Source: Candidatus Scybalomonas excrementavium
GTDB taxonomy: Bacteria; Bacillota; Clostridia; Lachnospirales; Lachnospiraceae
Direction of reading: 5' to 3'
Assembly: GCA_017694765.1 (NCBI GenBank)
Contig: JADIML010000246.1
Coordinates: 1 to 7,283 of the forward strand
Length of the DNA stretch: 7,283 nt
The position numbers were made by a program, and so were the translations under genes. Below the pieces are notes generated by a model that saw only the letters and a list, made by a program, of their open reading frames with translations, ran no database searches and was not told the origin of the DNA. Position 1 is the first letter of the stretch, and every line of letters starts with the position of its first letter. Shown one piece after another: positions 1 to 6,589 of this stretch.

Positions 1-915
1 TTGTATGCTCCTGCTGTTACTGCTAGTTTGCCACTTATTGTAGAAAGAGAACATTTACAGTTTGCAAATAGTTGTGTCAGTCAAGTAGGGGCTTGGGCAA
101 ATATTTTAGGTCCTGTTGTAGCAGGGATTTTCTATGGATTTTTTGGAATAAAAGCAATTATTTTCTTTAATGCCATTAGTTTTTTATTCTCTGCCATTTT
201 GGAATGTTTTTTAAGGATTCCACAAAAAAAACAAGAAACACTTTATAAAATATCGTTCCTTTCTTCTTATAGAGAAATGGGAAAGACATGGAAGATACTA
301 AGAAAGGAATATATCGTTGTTTTTGGAATTATTTTATCCTATGGAATGTTTAATATTTGTATTGGTCCAGTCAACTCTGTTGTTCTTCCTTATGTTTTAA
401 ATATTGTATTTGATGTACCTTCACAAGTATACGGTTTTGTAGAAGGAATCATTACTTGTGGTATGCTAATCAGTGGAATTTTATTAGCTATGAAAGTAAA
501 TTGGTTTCCGTTTCGTCAAGTATACTTCTGGAATTATCCAATGTGCATTGCACTATTTTGTATGGCAGTTGCTGTAACAATATGGACGAAATCATGGATA
601 GGAATTGCTATTTTTGCCATTGGAGGTATGGTCATTATGTTCTGTCTTGGTGTAGGAAATATAGTAACCTTAACGTATATCCAAGGGAAAGTTCCAGAAT
701 CCATACTTGGTAAAGTGAGTGCGTTATCTACAGCTGTTGCCACTGCTACAGTACCGATTGGACAACTTGTATTTGGTAATGCCTTAGAGTGGTTCCATGT
801 TGGTATTTTACTTTTCATCGGTGCAATTCTAAATGGTATGGTATCTCTATTTGTTCGAAAAACTGTAAAAATAGAAATAAAAAACGCAACAAGACACCAT
901 AAAACTTCTCAATAA
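1..915 (+). CDS. MFS efflux transporter, C-terminal part (5'-truncated by window edge)
   Basis: Integral membrane transporter of the major facilitator superfamily, most like the macrolide/multidrug exporter group (MefA- or EntS-like), probably proton-driven efflux. The 304 visible residues begin in the middle of the fold. The segment around residues 3-24 (APAVTASLPLIV ... ANS) matches the part of these proteins about 120 residues from the N terminus, and full members are about 400-420 residues. The TTG at base 1 is therefore probably an internal Leu codon and the true start lies upstream. About eight hydrophobic helices can be seen, near residues 32-48, 50-70, 103-130, 145-165, 175-195, 198-220, 240-260 and 264-286. 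A charged loop at 73-105 separates the two halves of the fold. The loop PESILGKVSAL (232-242) resembles the conserved late cytoplasmic motif of this group. The tail is basic and ends at TAA. A terminator follows 36 bases later, so the gene is transcribed apart from the next one. The exported substrate cannot be read from sequence. Confidence 0.85.
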   Translation: MYAPAVTASLPLIVEREHLQFANSCVSQVGAWANILGPVVAGIFYGFFGIKAIIFFNAISFLFSAILECFLRIPQKKQETLYKISFLSSYREMGKTWKILRKEYIVVFGIILSYGMFNICIGPVNSVVLPYVLNIVFDVPSQVYGFVEGIITCGMLISGILLAMKVNWFPFRQVYFWNYPMCIALFCMAVAVTIWTKSWIGIAIFAIGGMVIMFCLGVGNIVTLTYIQGKVPESILGKVSALSTAVATATVPIGQLVFGNALEWFHVGILLFIGAILNGMVSLFVRKTVKIEIKNATRHHKTSQ

Positions 916-951
916 TAATGAAAAAATATATCATATAGTAAAGTGTTGAAT

Positions 952-999
952 AAATACGTATTGTGTGGAGAGTTGAATTCTAGACAATACGTATTTTTT
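952..999 (+). terminator. Rho-independent terminator after the transporter gene
   Basis: A perfect 13-bp stem (AAATACGTATTGT at 952-964 against ACAATACGTATTT at 984-996) with a 19-nt loop runs into T residues to 999. It lies just past the transporter stop codon and before the promoter of the dehydratase genes. Its stem core closely matches the terminator at 5995-6045, with one compensated base-pair change. Confidence 0.85.
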
Positions 1000-1065
1000 A
1001 TATGAATTTTTCTAGAGAACTTCTATTATAACTATATTCTTTTCTGAAAAAGAAAGATAAAATCA

Positions 1066-1094
1066 TGGAAGTAATAGACTATGTATGTTATACT
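1066..1094 (+). promoter_or_regulatory. Candidate promoter of the dehydratase operon
   Basis: An extended -10 element (TG at 1086-1087, TATACT at 1089-1094) lies 17 bases downstream of a weak -35 hexamer (TGGAAG, 1066-1071). Transcription would start near 1101, which leaves out the upstream ATG at 1085 and favours a start at or after 1133. An imperfect inverted repeat (1072-1101) overlaps the -10 and could be an operator for the MarR protein of the same operon. A 7-bp inverted repeat (TTCTTTT at 1037-1043, AAAAGAA at 1048-1054) lies just upstream. The extended -10 is clear; the -35 match is poor. Confidence 0.4.
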
Positions 1095-1132
1095 CTTATT
1101 ATTACTCAGTAAGAGGAGAATATGAAAAAAGG

Positions 1133-2413
1133 ATGGTGACAGCTGTGTCCGTTGTAGATAAGTACATTGATTTTGTGCGAAAAGAAGCAATTGAAACACC
1201 AGAAAAAAGTTGGAATAAAATCGTTTTGGGTTTGAAAGCAAATAAATGGAAAACGAAACTTATGCCAAAGAGAAATATTTCAAAAGGGTACCAGAAGTTA
1301 GAAGCTATGATGATGTCTTTTGTAGCAGATTCGCTAGGAGAGGAAAAAAGCTATGTATGGTCCAATATTTTTGCACCTTGCGAAATTATACAGGCATTTC
1401 ATTTGAATATGCTCTCCATTGAATGTTTATCTTGCTATTTTGCTGGCTATCATTTAGAAGATCATTTTATTGACTTTGCCCAAAATATCGGATTGGCACC
1501 AACACTTTGCTCGTATCATAAAACTTTTGTTGGAGCAGTTGATAGTGGTGTGATACCGAATCCAAAATATGCAGTGACAACCTCTCTTTCTTGTGATGGG
1601 AACTTAAATACATTTCGATATTTAGAAAAGAAAAAAGGAGTACCATTTACATTTTTAGATATTCCTTATGAAGAGGATGAGGCTTCCGTTACCTATCTAG
1701 CGGATCAGCTAAGACAACTTACAAAAGAATTGGAACAATATTTTCACAAGTCCTTTGATATAGAGGTGTTAAAAGAAACAATTCGTATTGAAAATGAAAC
1801 GAGAAAAGAGCTTTTTCGCTTCTTTGAATTACAAAAGAAACATTATTATCCGGGAGAATTAATTAGTCAGCTTTATCTTATGATGGGAACTCATTTACTC
1901 ATGGGAAGAAGAGATTTTTTAGAATTGATTCAATTTATGAATGAAGATATTCAAACATATCCAATTTTTGAAGGAAAACGAATTCTTTGGGTTCATTTAC
2001 TCCCATTTTATCAAGAGAGTTTACGACAATATTTTAATAGTAGTGATAAGTATCAGATTATAGCAAGTGATATTATTATTGATTACTTAGAAGAGTTAGA
2101 GGAAACAAAACCATTTGAAGCACTTGCGAGAAAAATTATTAAAAATATTTATAATGGTTCTTACGAAAGAAAAGCAGATATGTTAGAATCATTAGTTGAA
2201 CAATTAAAACCAGATGCTATGATTCATTTTTGTCACTGGGGATGTAAGCAAGCATCTGGTGGAAGTGTGTTATTAAAAGAGCGAATGAAAGAAACAGAGC
2301 TACCGATGCTTATTTTAGATGGAGATGGCATTGATAAACGAAATAGCCACGATGGACAGATTAAGACAAGGTTAGAAGCATTTTTAGAATTAATAGAAAC
2401 AGAGGGGAAGTAA
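1133..2413 (+). CDS. 2-hydroxyacyl-CoA dehydratase, HgdA-like subunit
   Basis: One of two [4Fe-4S]-binding subunits of an HgdAB/FldBC/HadBC-type dehydratase or reductase, cytoplasmic and oxygen-sensitive. In known members a single high-energy electron from the activator drives loss of water from a 2-hydroxyacyl-CoA. Counting from the ATG at 1133 (426 aa), visible family signatures are APCEIIQAF (81-89, like PCELAESFG of HgdA), LCSYHK (125-130), SCDGN (153-157), LDIPY (175-179), CHWGCKQASGG (367-377, at the position of SCKPWSG in HgdA), DGDGIDKRN (396-404) and GQIKTRLEAFLE (408-419). The likely cluster cysteines are 126, 154 and 371 or 367. The extra pairs C98/C101 and C367/C371 are notable. 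The start is uncertain. AGGAG (1114-1118) lies 14 nt before ATG 1133. An in-frame ATG at 1085 overlaps the presumed -10 box, and GTG codons at 1136 and 1145 are alternatives. The stop codon abuts the next ATG with no gap, so translation is probably coupled. The substrate is unknown. Confidence 0.85.
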   Translation: MVTAVSVVDKYIDFVRKEAIETPEKSWNKIVLGLKANKWKTKLMPKRNISKGYQKLEAMMMSFVADSLGEEKSYVWSNIFAPCEIIQAFHLNMLSIECLSCYFAGYHLEDHFIDFAQNIGLAPTLCSYHKTFVGAVDSGVIPNPKYAVTTSLSCDGNLNTFRYLEKKKGVPFTFLDIPYEEDEASVTYLADQLRQLTKELEQYFHKSFDIEVLKETIRIENETRKELFRFFELQKKHYYPGELISQLYLMMGTHLLMGRRDFLELIQFMNEDIQTYPIFEGKRILWVHLLPFYQESLRQYFNSSDKYQIIASDIIIDYLEELEETKPFEALARKIIKNIYNGSYERKADMLESLVEQLKPDAMIHFCHWGCKQASGGSVLLKERMKETELPMLILDGDGIDKRNSHDGQIKTRLEAFLELIETEGK

Positions 2414-4087
2414 ATGTTAGGATATATTTGTAAATATGCACCCATTGAAATTTTTGAAGCAATGGGTGTGGAAATGAAACGAATTGAGCCAGAAGTTACA
2501 AACTTTAATCAAGCAGATATTTTTATGCACCCGAATATATGTAGTTTTACAAAAGGAGTATTAGAAGAACTTTTGGCAAATGATGCTTATGAAGGAGTTA
2601 TTTTAACAACTTGTTGTGATAGTATTCGGAGATTATATGATGTTTTGAAAGAACAAATGCCAAATAAATTTATCTATATGCTAGATACTCCAAGAATTAC
2701 AAAAGAAGCAGGAGCTATTCTTTATGAGAAACGAATAAGAGCTATGGTGGAAGAATATGAACAGTTCTCAGGGAAAAAGTTTGATGAGTCTATTTTTTAT
2801 GAATGGATAAAAGAACGCCAAAAACAACAAGAGATTCATAAGCAAGATGGAAAGTTAAACATTGGAATTATCGGTGCAAGAGCCAATGAAGCAATTCGTA
2901 TGATTTTAGAAGAAAGAGATATTCATATTGCATTCGATGTAACTTGTACAGGACTTGAGAGAAAATTATTAGTAGATAAAGAGGAAGTGCTTCTTGGATA
3001 TGCAAGAGGACTTCTTAGCCAATTTCCATGTATGAGAATGGAAATTGCTTCGAATCGAGATGCTCTATTAAAAGAATATGCGGATAGTGTGGATGGTATC
3101 ATTTATCATACGGTTCAATTTTGTGACAATTATTCGTATGAGTATGCTTGGTTCAAAGATGTTGTAACGAAGCCAATGCTTTTATTAGAAACCGATTATA
3201 CAAAACAAAGCTATGGGCAAATCTTAACGAGAATAGAGGCTTTTTTAGAGTCTTTAAATAAACAAGTAAAAAAGCCAAGTGGAATTTGGAAGGGAGAAAA
3301 TGGTATGTATGTCATGGGAGTTGATAGTGGTTCTACTTCTACTAATGCAGTTATTTTAGATGAAAATCGCAATATGAAAGCATTTGCAGTCGTAAGAACA
3401 GGAGCAAAATCAGGAGAAAGTGCGAATAAAATTTTAAAAGAAATTTTAGATAAGGCAGGATTAAAAAAAGAAGATATCGCATGGATAGTATCTACAGGAT
3501 ATGGTCGTGTTAGTATTCCATTTGCAGATGAAACAGTTACAGAAATTAGCTGTCATGGACGTGGAGCTCATTATTTTAATCCTTCTATTCGAACCATTTT
3601 AGATATTGGTGGACAAGATAGTAAAGGAATTAAATTAAATGAACAAGGGGAAGTAACAGACTTTGTTATGAATGATAAATGTGCAGCAGGGACTGGGCGA
3701 TTCTTAGAGATGATTGCTCGTACTCTAGAAGTAGAAATTGGAGAATTAGGTCCAATTGCATTAGAGTCCACAGAAGAGATTGAAATTACAAGTATGTGTT
3801 CGGTATTTGCAGAATCAGAAGTTATTTCTTTAATTGCCAATAATAAAGAAAAAGCAGATATTGCCAATGGAATTTGTCGTGCTATTGCGAATAAATCCTA
3901 TTCTTTATTAAAGAGAGTTGGAATGGAGCCAAACTTTATGATGACAGGTGGCGTAGCAAAAAATCCAGGAGTGATTCGTGCTGTGGAAGAAAAAATTGGT
4001 GCGAAATTATATATTTGTCCAGAGCCTGAAATTGTTGGGGCGACAGGAGCAGCCTTATATGCGCTTGATCGGGTGAAAGAAAAATAA
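2414..4087 (+). CDS. HgdB-like dehydratase subunit fused to ATP-dependent activator (HgdC/BcrAD-BadFG type)
   Basis: A two-domain protein of 557 aa. Residues 1-285 are an HgdB-like subunit with YICKYAPIEIFEAMG (4-18), NICSF (41-45), TTCCDS (65-70), LDTPR (90-94), VQFCDNY (234-240) and GQILTRIEAFLESL (268-281). The expected cluster cysteines are 43, 68 (or 67) and 237. After a short linker, residues 298-555 are a complete activator of the ASKHA fold: MGVDSGSTST (301-310), TGYGR (361-365), DIGGQD (397-402), NDKCAAGTGRF (420-430), SMCSVFAESEV (460-470), TGGVAKN (511-517) and GATGAALYA (542-550). Cys423 and Cys462 match the two residues per subunit that hold the [4Fe-4S] cluster shared by the activator dimer. 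The activator uses ATP to push one electron into the dehydratase. It is normally a separate protein of about 260 aa, so the fusion is unusual. The start follows the previous stop directly, with AGGGG at 2403-2407. An internal ribosome site and ATG at 3305 could yield the activator alone. Confidence 0.9.
   Translation: MLGYICKYAPIEIFEAMGVEMKRIEPEVTNFNQADIFMHPNICSFTKGVLEELLANDAYEGVILTTCCDSIRRLYDVLKEQMPNKFIYMLDTPRITKEAGAILYEKRIRAMVEEYEQFSGKKFDESIFYEWIKERQKQQEIHKQDGKLNIGIIGARANEAIRMILEERDIHIAFDVTCTGLERKLLVDKEEVLLGYARGLLSQFPCMRMEIASNRDALLKEYADSVDGIIYHTVQFCDNYSYEYAWFKDVVTKPMLLLETDYTKQSYGQILTRIEAFLESLNKQVKKPSGIWKGENGMYVMGVDSGSTSTNAVILDENRNMKAFAVVRTGAKSGESANKILKEILDKAGLKKEDIAWIVSTGYGRVSIPFADETVTEISCHGRGAHYFNPSIRTILDIGGQDSKGIKLNEQGEVTDFVMNDKCAAGTGRFLEMIARTLEVEIGELGPIALESTEEIEITSMCSVFAESEVISLIANNKEKADIANGICRAIANKSYSLLKRVGMEPNFMMTGGVAKNPGVIRAVEEKIGAKLYICPEPEIVGATGAALYALDRVKEK
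3291..3307 (+). promoter_or_regulatory. Internal ribosome binding site and start codon for free activator domain (candidate)
   Basis: AGGGAG (3291-3296) lies 8 nt before an in-frame ATG (3305) that encodes residue 298 of the fusion, exactly where standalone activators of this family begin (MYVMGVDSGST). Initiation here would give a 260-residue activator, the usual size of a free HgdC. The site and spacing are directly visible; its use is inference. Confidence 0.4.
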
Positions 4088-4103
4088 AATGGAGTAGAAA
4101 AGA

Positions 4104-4571
4104 ATGAAACATCAGACAGCAACTTTTTTAAAATCTATTTCTTTAATTCAAAGAAATACAAATCGTTATTTTGATACTATGCTGGAAGAATTTCAAATAG
4201 GAAGTGGACAGCAGTTTTTTTTACTACGAATTTTTGAACACGATGGAATTACACTATATGACTTGGCAAAAACAGGTGGATATGATAAAGGAACTGCGAC
4301 GAAAGCAGTACAAAAACTAGTAGATCAAGGGTATGTGGAATGTGTTATGGATGAAAGGGACAAGCGTGTTCGACATTTACACATTACACCAAGTGGAATG
4401 CCAGTGATAGAACGACTTTATGAAATTCGAGCTTGTTGGAAGTCAACTTTATTAGATGGAATGACAAATGAACAAGAAGAAGAATTATTAAAGTTGTTAG
4501 AACAAATAGCCAAAGCATCTAGTCATACACTTTGTGAGATTGGTGGGAAAAAAGAGCATAAAAGACAGTAG
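4104..4571 (+). CDS. MarR family transcriptional regulator
   Basis: A 155-residue DNA-binding regulator of normal MarR length. Residues 5-32 form the N-terminal dimerisation helix. Residues 33-97 are the winged helix-turn-helix, with a recognition helix around DKGTATKAVQKLVDQGYV (61-78) and a wing DERDKRVRHLHIT (83-95). Residues 99-145 form the C-terminal helices that complete the dimer interface. MarR dimers usually bind short palindromes over their own promoter and release DNA on binding a small molecule or on cysteine oxidation. Cys80 at the base of the wing, Cys111 and Cys144 are present, but whether they sense redox cannot be told. GGAG (4091-4094) lies 9 nt before the ATG. Only 16 bases separate it from the dehydratase gene, so it is almost surely in the same transcript and may control it. 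A candidate operator lies at 1072-1101. Confidence 0.9.
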   Translation: MKHQTATFLKSISLIQRNTNRYFDTMLEEFQIGSGQQFFLLRIFEHDGITLYDLAKTGGYDKGTATKAVQKLVDQGYVECVMDERDKRVRHLHITPSGMPVIERLYEIRACWKSTLLDGMTNEQEEELLKLLEQIAKASSHTLCEIGGKKEHKRQ

Positions 4572-4632
4572 TGAGAAATAGAAGTTAAAAAAGGAATCAT
4601 TCTAAAAATATAAAGATAAATGAGGTAGTAAG

Positions 4633-5904
4633 TTGAAAAAAATACAAAAGATAGAAGATGAAATCATATATGTAAATGGAGCAACAACCTTTTCAGTCAT
4701 TGGAGATCCAGGATGTGAAGGACTAGGAACTTATAATATGAAAGTATATGCTGGAGCTTTAGAAGCCAGTGCAAATTCTGATTTTACATTAGTTGTTGGA
4801 GATATGGTTCCAGATGGAAAAAAACATTATTACGAAGAAATTCAAGAAATAACAGAAGCGATTGCAAAAAAGCCTCTCTATGTATTAAGAGGAAACCACG
4901 ATACGGGAGATTATGAACAGTATTTTGGACGCCATAATTATGCGATTCTTACAGATGATTTTGCAGTTATAGCTATCGATAATGCCATGAGAACTTTTGA
5001 AGAAGAAGGACTTTCTTTAGTACAACGTGTATTAGCGATGGAACAAGTAAAGCAAGTTGTGATTTCCTTTCACATTCCAGTACCAAATCATTTCATTCAA
5101 AATTGTGTTTCCGAAGAAGAATTTATAAGATTAAAAGAGGCGTATGAGCCATGGAAAGAAAAAGTAAAATATCTATTATGTGGACATGTTCATTCTTGCT
5201 TTGTAGATGAAGTAGATGGAATCCCTTTGATTTGTACCGGTGGTGGTGGAGCTATGATTGAAGACGTATCCAAAGAGATTCGTGCTTGTGATATTAATCA
5301 TCATATTGTATCGTTTTTTATGGAAGATGGAGTGTTAAAATATAACATTCAAGATATTCATGAAAATGGATATATGAGAGAGCGAAAAGATGGAATTTTA
5401 AAGGAAAAATTAGAAGAGGCGATTCATTCGGAAATGATGGCACATTTAAGATACTTAACCTTTGCCGATCGTGCAAAAAAGAGAGGAATGTCAAAAATAG
5501 CAAATTTGTTTGAAGCATTAGCAGAGTCAGAATATCGCCATGCTAGAAGTTTTTATTCGGTATTAGAACAGCCATCTGCATTTTTAGAGTCCATTGAAAC
5601 GTTTATCCCAGAAGAAGAATTTGAGTATGACCAGTTATATCGTATGATGAAAGAATATTGTGAATCTCATAAAGCTCCATTGGCAGAACAAGCATATGAA
5701 GGAGCTAGATATGCTGAAAAAGTACATGCAGATTTATTAAAGGAAGCAAAGAATGTAGAAGAGTTTCAACATGATACGATTTATGTATGCTCCGTTTGTG
5801 GATTTGTTATGACAAAAGATGATGCTATCGATCGCTGTAAAGTCTGTGGGGCACCAGTTAGACAGTTTAAAGTTTATGAAGTAGAAGAAGATGTGGCAGA
5901 GTAA
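4633..5904 (+). CDS. Metallophosphoesterase - rubrerythrin - rubredoxin fusion protein
   Basis: A 423-residue cytoplasmic fusion. Residues 17-235 are a calcineurin-like metallophosphoesterase: GDPG (24-27), GD (56-57), GNHD (87-90), FHIPV (146-150) and GHVH (184-187). Motif I is GDxG, as in purple acid phosphatases, not the commoner DxH. Residues 254-372 form a rubrerythrin-like four-helix domain, with SEMMAH (266-271), ESEYRHA (298-304, an ExxH pair), an acidic third helix (320-343) and AEKVHADLL (361-369, a second ExxH). Such domains carry a diiron centre that reduces peroxide. Residues 383-415 are a short rubredoxin with CSVCG (386-390) and CKVCG (402-406), the electron inlet of rubrerythrins. 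The start is TTG at 4633, supported by GAGG (4622-4625) with 7 nt spacing; no in-frame ATG has a comparable site. It lies 61 bases after the MarR gene with no visible terminator between, so it probably shares the transcript. The pairing of a phosphoesterase with a peroxide-reducing module is odd, and its substrate is unknown. Confidence 0.88.
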   Translation: MKKIQKIEDEIIYVNGATTFSVIGDPGCEGLGTYNMKVYAGALEASANSDFTLVVGDMVPDGKKHYYEEIQEITEAIAKKPLYVLRGNHDTGDYEQYFGRHNYAILTDDFAVIAIDNAMRTFEEEGLSLVQRVLAMEQVKQVVISFHIPVPNHFIQNCVSEEEFIRLKEAYEPWKEKVKYLLCGHVHSCFVDEVDGIPLICTGGGGAMIEDVSKEIRACDINHHIVSFFMEDGVLKYNIQDIHENGYMRERKDGILKEKLEEAIHSEMMAHLRYLTFADRAKKRGMSKIANLFEALAESEYRHARSFYSVLEQPSAFLESIETFIPEEEFEYDQLYRMMKEYCESHKAPLAEQAYEGARYAEKVHADLLKEAKNVEEFQHDTIYVCSVCGFVMTKDDAIDRCKVCGAPVRQFKVYEVEEDVAE

Positions 5905-5957
5905 TTCATGAAAGTTGTATTTGCTTATTGCTTGATAGGAAGATAGAGCTAGTACAC

Positions 5958-5981
5958 AATCGCTCGTTTAATCGTTCGTTT
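5958..5981 (+). repeat. Short tandem repeat, two 12-nt units
   Basis: Two adjoining copies, AATCGCTCGTTT and AATCGTTCGTTT, differ at one base. They lie between the fusion gene and its terminator. They are probably untranslated 3' sequence, and no function can be assigned. Confidence 0.6.
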
Positions 5982-5994
5982 GAAACAATGGTAG

Positions 5995-6045
5995 AAAAAA
6001 TACGCATTGTATAGAAATTGAAACTCTATACAATGCGTATTTTTT
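5995..6045. terminator. Bidirectional Rho-independent terminator between convergent genes
   Basis: A perfect 20-bp inverted repeat (5995-6014 with 6026-6045, plus one more A-T pair at 6015/6025) closes a 9-nt loop. Six A residues open it and six T residues close it, so both strands end with a U-run. It separates the plus-strand dehydratase cluster from the minus-strand hsp20 gene and can serve both. Confidence 0.92.
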
Positions 6046-6074
6046 ATTGAAATACTTTATAAAATATGTTTTTA

Positions 6075-6094
6075 TAAAAGGACGTTTCCTTTTA
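6075..6094. repeat. Small inverted repeat downstream of hsp20
   Basis: An 8-bp perfect inverted repeat (TAAAAGGA at 6075-6082, TCCTTTTA at 6087-6094) with a 4-nt loop lies in the 3' region of the hsp20 transcript. It has no U-run after it on either strand, so it is not a convincing terminator. It may stabilise the hsp20 mRNA end. Confidence 0.45.
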
Positions 6095-6120
6095 CGATAG
6101 TCCCTTTACCAACGATTTCT

Positions 6121-6582
6121 CTATCCTTCAATGGAAATATATTTTTTATCTTCTATTTGTTTGTTTTCTTGTTTTGGGATGATAAGTCGTAAAATACCAT
6201 CTTCAAATTTGGCTTGAATATCTTGTTCTGTTACATTATCACCAACATAAAAGCTACGGCTCATATTGCCAGAATAGCGTTCACGACGAATATATTGACC
6301 ATTGTCATCTTTTTTCTCTTTATCAAGTCCTTTGGAAGCAGAGATTGTTAAATAGCCGTTATTCAATTCTGCTTGCACTTGTTCTTTTTTAAATCCAGGT
6401 AAATCAATATAGACTTCATAGTTCGTGTCAGTTTCACGAACATCGGTTTTCATCATGTTCTTTGCATGTTTTCCATAAAGAGGATTTTTACTACCAAAAA
6501 AGTTCTTTTCAAAATCCTTTCCAAATGGGAAATCCATAAAATCATCAAATAAATTTTCTCCAAAAATACGAGGCATCATCAT
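6121..6582 (-). CDS. Hsp20/alpha-crystallin family small heat-shock protein
   Basis: An ATP-independent cytoplasmic holdase that binds unfolding proteins as oligomers. The 153 residues show an N-terminal arm rich in Phe (6-30), an alpha-crystallin domain (about 45-138) with YEVYIDLPGFKKEQV (55-69), NGYLTISASK (75-84) and the signature AKFEDGILRLIIPK (124-137), and a C-terminal IxI-type anchor ISI (149-151). The arm (MPRIFGENLFDDF) and the YGKHAKNMMKTDV stretch look like Lachnospiraceae Hsp20 proteins as I know them. Three ATG codons run in a row; the first (6582) has AAAGGAG (6592-6598) at 9 nt spacing. A sigma-A-type promoter lies about 130 bases upstream. No CIRCE (HrcA) operator is visible, so control may be through the long leader, which can pair with the ribosome site. 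The gene converges with the dehydratase cluster across a shared terminator. Confidence 0.95.
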   Translation of the reverse strand: MMMPRIFGENLFDDFMDFPFGKDFEKNFFGSKNPLYGKHAKNMMKTDVRETDTNYEVYIDLPGFKKEQVQAELNNGYLTISASKGLDKEKKDDNGQYIRRERYSGNMSRSFYVGDNVTEQDIQAKFEDGILRLIIPKQENKQIEDKKYISIEG

Positions 6583-6589
6583 AAGTCAT

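Noticed and set aside
1..915. The transporter as a complete gene starting with TTG at base 1.
   Set aside because: Its first residues align with the interior of the family about 120 residues in, so it is cut by the window edge and not a natural short form.
1085..1132. The ATG at 1085 as the start of the HgdA-like gene.
   Set aside because: It lies on or upstream of a good extended -10 box, has no near ribosome site, and adds a Tyr-rich 16-residue stretch not expected in the family. It is kept only as an alternative.
5374..5904. Separate translation of the rubrerythrin half from the ATG at 5374.
   Set aside because: No convincing purine-rich ribosome site precedes that ATG, unlike the case at 3305.
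6048..6120. A minus-strand frame past the hsp20 stop reads a plausible tail ending REIVGKGTIVKGNVLL before a stop at about 6073.
   Set aside because: It is only about 26 residues, has no start or ribosome site, overlaps the end of hsp20 in another frame, and part of it is explained by the inverted repeat at 6075-6094.
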